Assembly (NCBI GenBank): GCA_947176355.1
Contig: CAMWQY010000078.1
Coordinates: forward strand, 1-9,890
DNA length: 9,890 nt
Source: an uncultured Porphyromonadaceae bacterium
Lineage (GTDB): Bacteria; Bacteroidota; Bacteroidia; Bacteroidales; Muribaculaceae
Direction: 5' to 3'
The notes beneath the pieces were generated by a model, which was given only the letters and a program-made list of their open reading frames with translations, was not told where the DNA came from and made no database searches. Both the position numbers and the translations under genes were made by a program. Below, one piece after another: positions 7,883 through 9,890 of the stretch; positions within the stretch are counted from its first letter, which is position 1, and every line of letters starts with the position of its first letter.

Positions 7883-7923
7883 TTGAAAGTCCGAAAAGGG
7901 CTATTCCTATTTCGGACTTTCAA
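7883..7923. terminator. Strong hairpin between the SusE- and SusF-like genes
   Basis: TTGAAAGTCCGAAA (7883-7896) and TTTCGGACTTTCAA (7910-7923) are a perfect 14-bp inverted repeat. Three further pairs (GGG 7898-7900 with CCT 7906-7908, including one G-U) shorten the loop to five bases. No separate T-run follows, though the right arm contains TTT, so full termination is not certain. It may be a leaky terminator or a 3'-end stabiliser that lowers susF expression relative to susCDE. It starts 19 bp after the susE stop and ends 21 bp before the susF start. Confidence 0.6.
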
Positions 7924-7944
7924 GAATTCAATACAGATTATTTT

Positions 7945-9339
7945 ATGAAAAAATTAAATATATTTTTGGCCTCGGCCTTGATGTTGGCTTTTGTCGCCTG
8001 CGACGACAAGAGTGATCTGGGCATGATGCAGGTTAATCCTCAGGGGCCTGTGATGGAAGCTGACGGTATAGCCATTGCGTATGGGTCTGATATCTCAGGT
8101 AATGCTTTGAATCTGAATGATTTTGAAGGTAAGAAAATTAAGGTGATAGACATTACCAAGGCGGAACTGCCTGAGAATGCCACTCTTGGTGTAGTGATGC
8201 AGGTATCCCCTGATCAGGATTTTTCCAACTCGACCAATCTTCCGGTCACTGATGGAATGGTGGATGCTGATCGTTGGATAAATTACCTCAGAACGGTTAA
8301 ATCTAACAGTCCTGAACCCATGACAAACTACATAAGGTTTCAGCTAAAAGCTGAATCACAAAATAGCTCCGCTATCCTTGGTGGTTTGTATGTAGGTGAG
8401 AAAGAAATTGATGTAGTGTCTTATATAGTCATCGAGGAGAATTATTATCTCTGCGGATCTTATCTTGGTGATAATAAGATTGACCAGGCAGTAAAAATGG
8501 ATCATTCAACCCGAGACCGCTATGAAGACCCTGTATTTTCATTGTTGGTAGATGTGACAGCTGACCAGGCATCTGCAGGATATACTTGGAGAGTTGTTCC
8601 GGAATCACAGCTTCATGCCGCTGGCTTCGATGGCTGTTTTGGAGCTTCCGATGATGTCACTGCAGCAGAGGGCAAACTTGTGGAAGGCGGCGAACCTATC
8701 GTAATTTCGACAGAGGGTGGTCGTAAAATTCAGGTGAATATGGAGTATAAGTCTTATAATGTATACTTTACATTTGACACTCTCTATACTCCGGGTCCCG
8801 CTAATGGCTGGGGATTTAATGACAATATGCTCCTCTACAATACAGGTAACAATGTAAATTATCAAGGTTTTGTTTATGTCGATGAGCAGTTCAAATTTAC
8901 TGCTCAGGCTGATTGGAATCCACTCAACTGGGGCGTGCCGAAAGATTCTCCGATAGAGCTTGAAGGACATCTGGCAGCCGGAGGAGAGAATATTAAGGTA
9001 GAGAAGAGTGGTTTGTATTGGATTACCACTGATATGACTCTATTGACATATCAAATGACCCTTATTAACTCCATCTCTCTGATTGGCGGTTTTAATGGCT
9101 GGAATGGTGATGTAGAGCTCACACCTTCGGCAGATTACAAGACATGGTCTGGCACCCTTAATTTGGATAGTGCGTCAGAGTGGAAGTTCCGTATGAATAA
9201 TAGCTGGGATATTAATCTTGGTGGACCTGTAGATAACCTGGAAATTAATGGCGGAAATCTAAACTGTGAGGCTGGTACCTATGACATTACTCTCGATTTA
9301 GGTAAGCTTCCATACAGCTGTACAGTCGTAAAGAAATAA
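7945..9339 (+). CDS. SusF-like outer-membrane lipoprotein with three CBM-type domains
   Basis: This 464-residue lipoprotein is a likely surface glycan-binding accessory of the SusCD transporter. The lipobox ends at C19 (AFVAC), followed by DDKSD, acidic residues that fit surface display. Residues about 30-160 are an Ig-like N-terminal domain. Three beta-sandwich modules of the SusE/SusF type follow: about 165-278 (YYLCGSYLGDNK), about 279-375 (YTPGPANGWG, W289; FKFTAQADWNPLNWG, W324 and W329) and about 376-464 (SISLIGGFNGWNGD, W386; EWKFRMNNSWDINLGG, W413 and W421). B. thetaiotaomicron SusF (485 residues) has the same one-plus-three plan. The first module lacks the GWN tryptophan seen in the other two, so it may not bind sugar. 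The start follows the hairpin at 7883-7923 and has no Shine-Dalgarno. The protein is last in the operon, 20 bp before a strong terminator. Starch-like specificity is inferred. Confidence 0.83.
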   Translation: MKKLNIFLASALMLAFVACDDKSDLGMMQVNPQGPVMEADGIAIAYGSDISGNALNLNDFEGKKIKVIDITKAELPENATLGVVMQVSPDQDFSNSTNLPVTDGMVDADRWINYLRTVKSNSPEPMTNYIRFQLKAESQNSSAILGGLYVGEKEIDVVSYIVIEENYYLCGSYLGDNKIDQAVKMDHSTRDRYEDPVFSLLVDVTADQASAGYTWRVVPESQLHAAGFDGCFGASDDVTAAEGKLVEGGEPIVISTEGGRKIQVNMEYKSYNVYFTFDTLYTPGPANGWGFNDNMLLYNTGNNVNYQGFVYVDEQFKFTAQADWNPLNWGVPKDSPIELEGHLAAGGENIKVEKSGLYWITTDMTLLTYQMTLINSISLIGGFNGWNGDVELTPSADYKTWSGTLNLDSASEWKFRMNNSWDINLGGPVDNLEINGGNLNCEAGTYDITLDLGKLPYSCTVVKK

Positions 9340-9359
9340 TTCCCACATCCTTTATATCA

Positions 9360-9396
9360 AAAAAGCCCGCACCGGAAATACCGGGGCGGGCTTTTT
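9360..9396 (+). terminator. Intrinsic terminator of the susCDEF-like operon
   Basis: AAAAAGCCCGC (9360-9370) pairs perfectly with GCGGGCTTTTT (9386-9396). After one A-G mismatch, CCGG (9372-9375) pairs with CCGG (9381-9384) around an AAATA loop. The GC-rich stem is followed by T-rich sequence, and the flanking A-run would give a U-tract in the other direction too, so it may work both ways. It lies 20 bp after the SusF-like stop codon. Confidence 0.9.
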
Positions 9397-9438
9397 GCTT
9401 ATTTTTTGAGAGATGGGACTGTAGTATCATTTTTTTGT

Positions 9439-9446
9439 TAATTTTG
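9439..9446 (+). promoter_or_regulatory. Isolated TAnnTTTG (-7) match
   Basis: TAATTTTG fits the Bacteroidetes -7 consensus, but the nearest upstream TTTG that is not part of the adjacent T-run (9405-9408) is 30 nt away, so no proper -33 element is present. Nothing recognisable lies downstream. It may be the remnant of a duplicated terminator-promoter block (compare 9725-9821). Confidence 0.3.
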
Positions 9447-9534
9447 CAGTATGAACGGGATTGCGCCTATATCGCTTGCTTCTTCTTCACAAGGGAATTA
9501 GATTAGTCTTTACCAACCGGATCAGTAACTATGT

Positions 9535-9612
9535 AAAGGGCGCGGAGGCTCGTTTGCCGAGGCTTTGCATTGCTGGTTTCTTAATGGACGCGGTGGGGCG
9601 TATGCGGAGCAT
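9535..9612 (+). repeat. Diverged copy of the left-end intergenic repeat
   Basis: Positions 9585-9612 match 95-122 at 26 of 28 positions (TGGACGC, then GTGGGGCG, then ATGCGGAGCAT). Upstream similarity to 50-94 continues in patches with about one indel: GGCTCG at 9547-9552 against 58-63, and GCATTGC at 9567-9573 against 77-83. Orientation is the same as at the left end. The copy stops being similar after 9612, before the TTTATTACGTT end of the 33-bp repeat. Confidence 0.75.
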
Positions 9613-9724
9613 TCGTATCGATTATTAGAGTTTTCACGATATATAAATTTTTTTATACATAAAAATTTTTATTTACCTTGAAATTTTAGGACTAGGAATG
9701 ATATCATAAAGTTCTTATAATTGG

Positions 9725-9757
9725 AGCCAGTCCCGGCCTTTCCGGGGCGGGCTTTTT
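9725..9757 (+). terminator. Second terminator-like hairpin with T-run
   Basis: CCCGG (9732-9736) pairs with CCGGG (9742-9746) around a 5-nt loop, and AGCC (9725-9728) can pair with GGCT (9750-9753), with an imperfect internal section. Five Ts follow (9753-9757). The right arm CCGGGGCGGGCTTTTTG is identical over 17 bases to that of the operon terminator at 9381-9397, while the left arm is degraded. It could stop read-through from the left; no gene is seen directly upstream that it would serve. Confidence 0.6.
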
Positions 9758-9789
9758 GTTAATTTTTTAATGGTTGGAGTGTGAGTAAA

Positions 9790-9821
9790 TTTGTTGGAAT
9801 CAAATTTAATTGTTATTTTTG
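9790..9821 (+). promoter_or_regulatory. Bacteroidetes-type promoter reading out of the window
   Basis: TTTG (9790-9793), a 20-nt spacer and TATTTTTG (9814-9821) form a full match to TTTG-N(17-23)-TAnnTTTG. Transcription would start near 9828, about 10 bases before the 9-bp tandem repeat. The gene it serves, if any, lies beyond the right edge. Confidence 0.55.
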
Positions 9822-9837
9822 CATTGGATTTATTCTT

Positions 9838-9890
9838 ATTGGGCTGATTGGTCTAATTGGTCGGATTGGTCTAATTAGGCTGATTGGGCT
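9838..9890. repeat. 9-bp tandem repeat running off the window end
   Basis: Six units are visible: ATTGGGCTG, ATTGGTCTA, ATTGGTCGG, ATTGGTCTA, ATTAGGCTG and a partial ATTGGGCT cut by the edge. The unit length is a multiple of three and this frame has no stop, spelling I-G/R-L/R triplets, but no start codon or ribosome-binding signal precedes it, so I read it as a non-coding short tandem repeat. GATTGGTCTAATTGG-type arrays are a kind of intergenic repeat I associate with Bacteroidales. Confidence 0.85.

Larger units (their letters stand above)
2183..9339 (+). other. SusCDEF-like glycan uptake operon
   Basis: Four genes on one strand are separated by 21, 27 and 80 bp with no promoter match that I recognised between them and a strong terminator after the last. 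The order (TonB-dependent transporter, SusD lipoprotein, SusE lipoprotein, SusF lipoprotein) is that of susCDEF in Bacteroides thetaiotaomicron. Unlike that locus, there is no susG-type outer-membrane amylase behind susF and no susR, susA or susB in the window. Co-transcription is inferred from spacing and order. Confidence 0.85.
9397..9720. other. Gene-free stretch after the operon
   Basis: I see no gene in this stretch of about 320 bases. It contains a TAnnTTTG match (9439-9446), a 16-codon open frame starting at 9451 that is too short and too close to that element to be convincing, a diverged copy of the left-end repeat (about 9535-9612) and an AT-rich segment with a perfect 14-bp palindrome, ATAAAAATTTTTAT (9659-9672). 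Confidence 0.65.

Noticed and set aside
2056..8970. Antisense open frames of 60-120 codons inside the sus genes
   Set aside because: They are fully contained in strong, recognised genes on the other strand and show no independent start signals or domains.
9451..9501. 16-codon open frame right after a TAnnTTTG element
   Set aside because: It begins only 5 bases after the -7 element, at about the expected start site, with no ribosome-binding signal and no family resemblance.
1..9612. Insertion sequence or composite transposon bounded by the end repeats
   Set aside because: No transposase gene, terminal inverted repeats or target-site duplications are visible; the similarity between the ends is short and patchy.
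9838..9890. CRISPR array or coding repeat
   Set aside because: The units are 9 bp and contiguous with no spacers, so it is not CRISPR. The stop-free frame has no start codon and follows from the unit length being a multiple of three.

Overview
The window looks like a piece of a Bacteroidales chromosome, probably from a gut commensal (Muribaculaceae, Bacteroidaceae or a relative; the genus cannot be fixed from the sequence alone). Three things point there: a complete SusC/SusD/SusE/SusF-type outer-membrane glycan uptake cluster, promoter matches of the Bacteroidetes type (TTTG, about 20 nt, TAnnTTTG) instead of -35/-10 boxes, and start codons mostly without a Shine-Dalgarno sequence.

Layout. 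Positions 1-229 are intergenic and repeat-rich. A complete MATE-family multidrug/cation antiporter gene lies on the minus strand (230-1636). A 546-bp divergent intergenic region (1637-2182) carries dispersed repeats, a well-matched minus-strand promoter reading toward the MATE gene and a -7 match reading toward susC. Four plus-strand genes follow, with gaps of 21, 27 and 80 bp: a SusC-like TonB-dependent transporter (2183-5242), a SusD-like glycan-binding lipoprotein (5264-6991), a short SusE-like lipoprotein with one C-terminal carbohydrate-binding-type domain (7019-7864) and a SusF-like lipoprotein with three such domains (7945-9339). A strong hairpin sits between the last two genes and a strong intrinsic terminator closes the operon at 9360-9396. 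The final 490 bases hold no convincing gene; they contain a repeat copy, a second similar terminator, a good promoter reading out of the window and a 9-bp tandem repeat running off the end.

How the genes work together. By analogy with the starch-utilization (Sus) system, the SusD, SusE and SusF lipoproteins would capture glycan at the cell surface and SusD would act as a lid delivering oligosaccharides into the SusC barrel, powered by TonB. The SusE/SusF pair makes an alpha-glucan (starch-like) substrate the best guess, but no glycoside hydrolase and no SusR-, hybrid two-component- or ECF-type regulator lies in the window, so the substrate is unproven. The MATE gene is divergent and probably unrelated in function.

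I did not find a clear new biological system. The points most worth a second look are a modular intergenic repeat family built around the 9-mer ATGCGGAGC/GCTCCGCAT, the susE-susF hairpin, the enzyme-free four-gene layout, and the duplicated terminator-promoter block at the right end.
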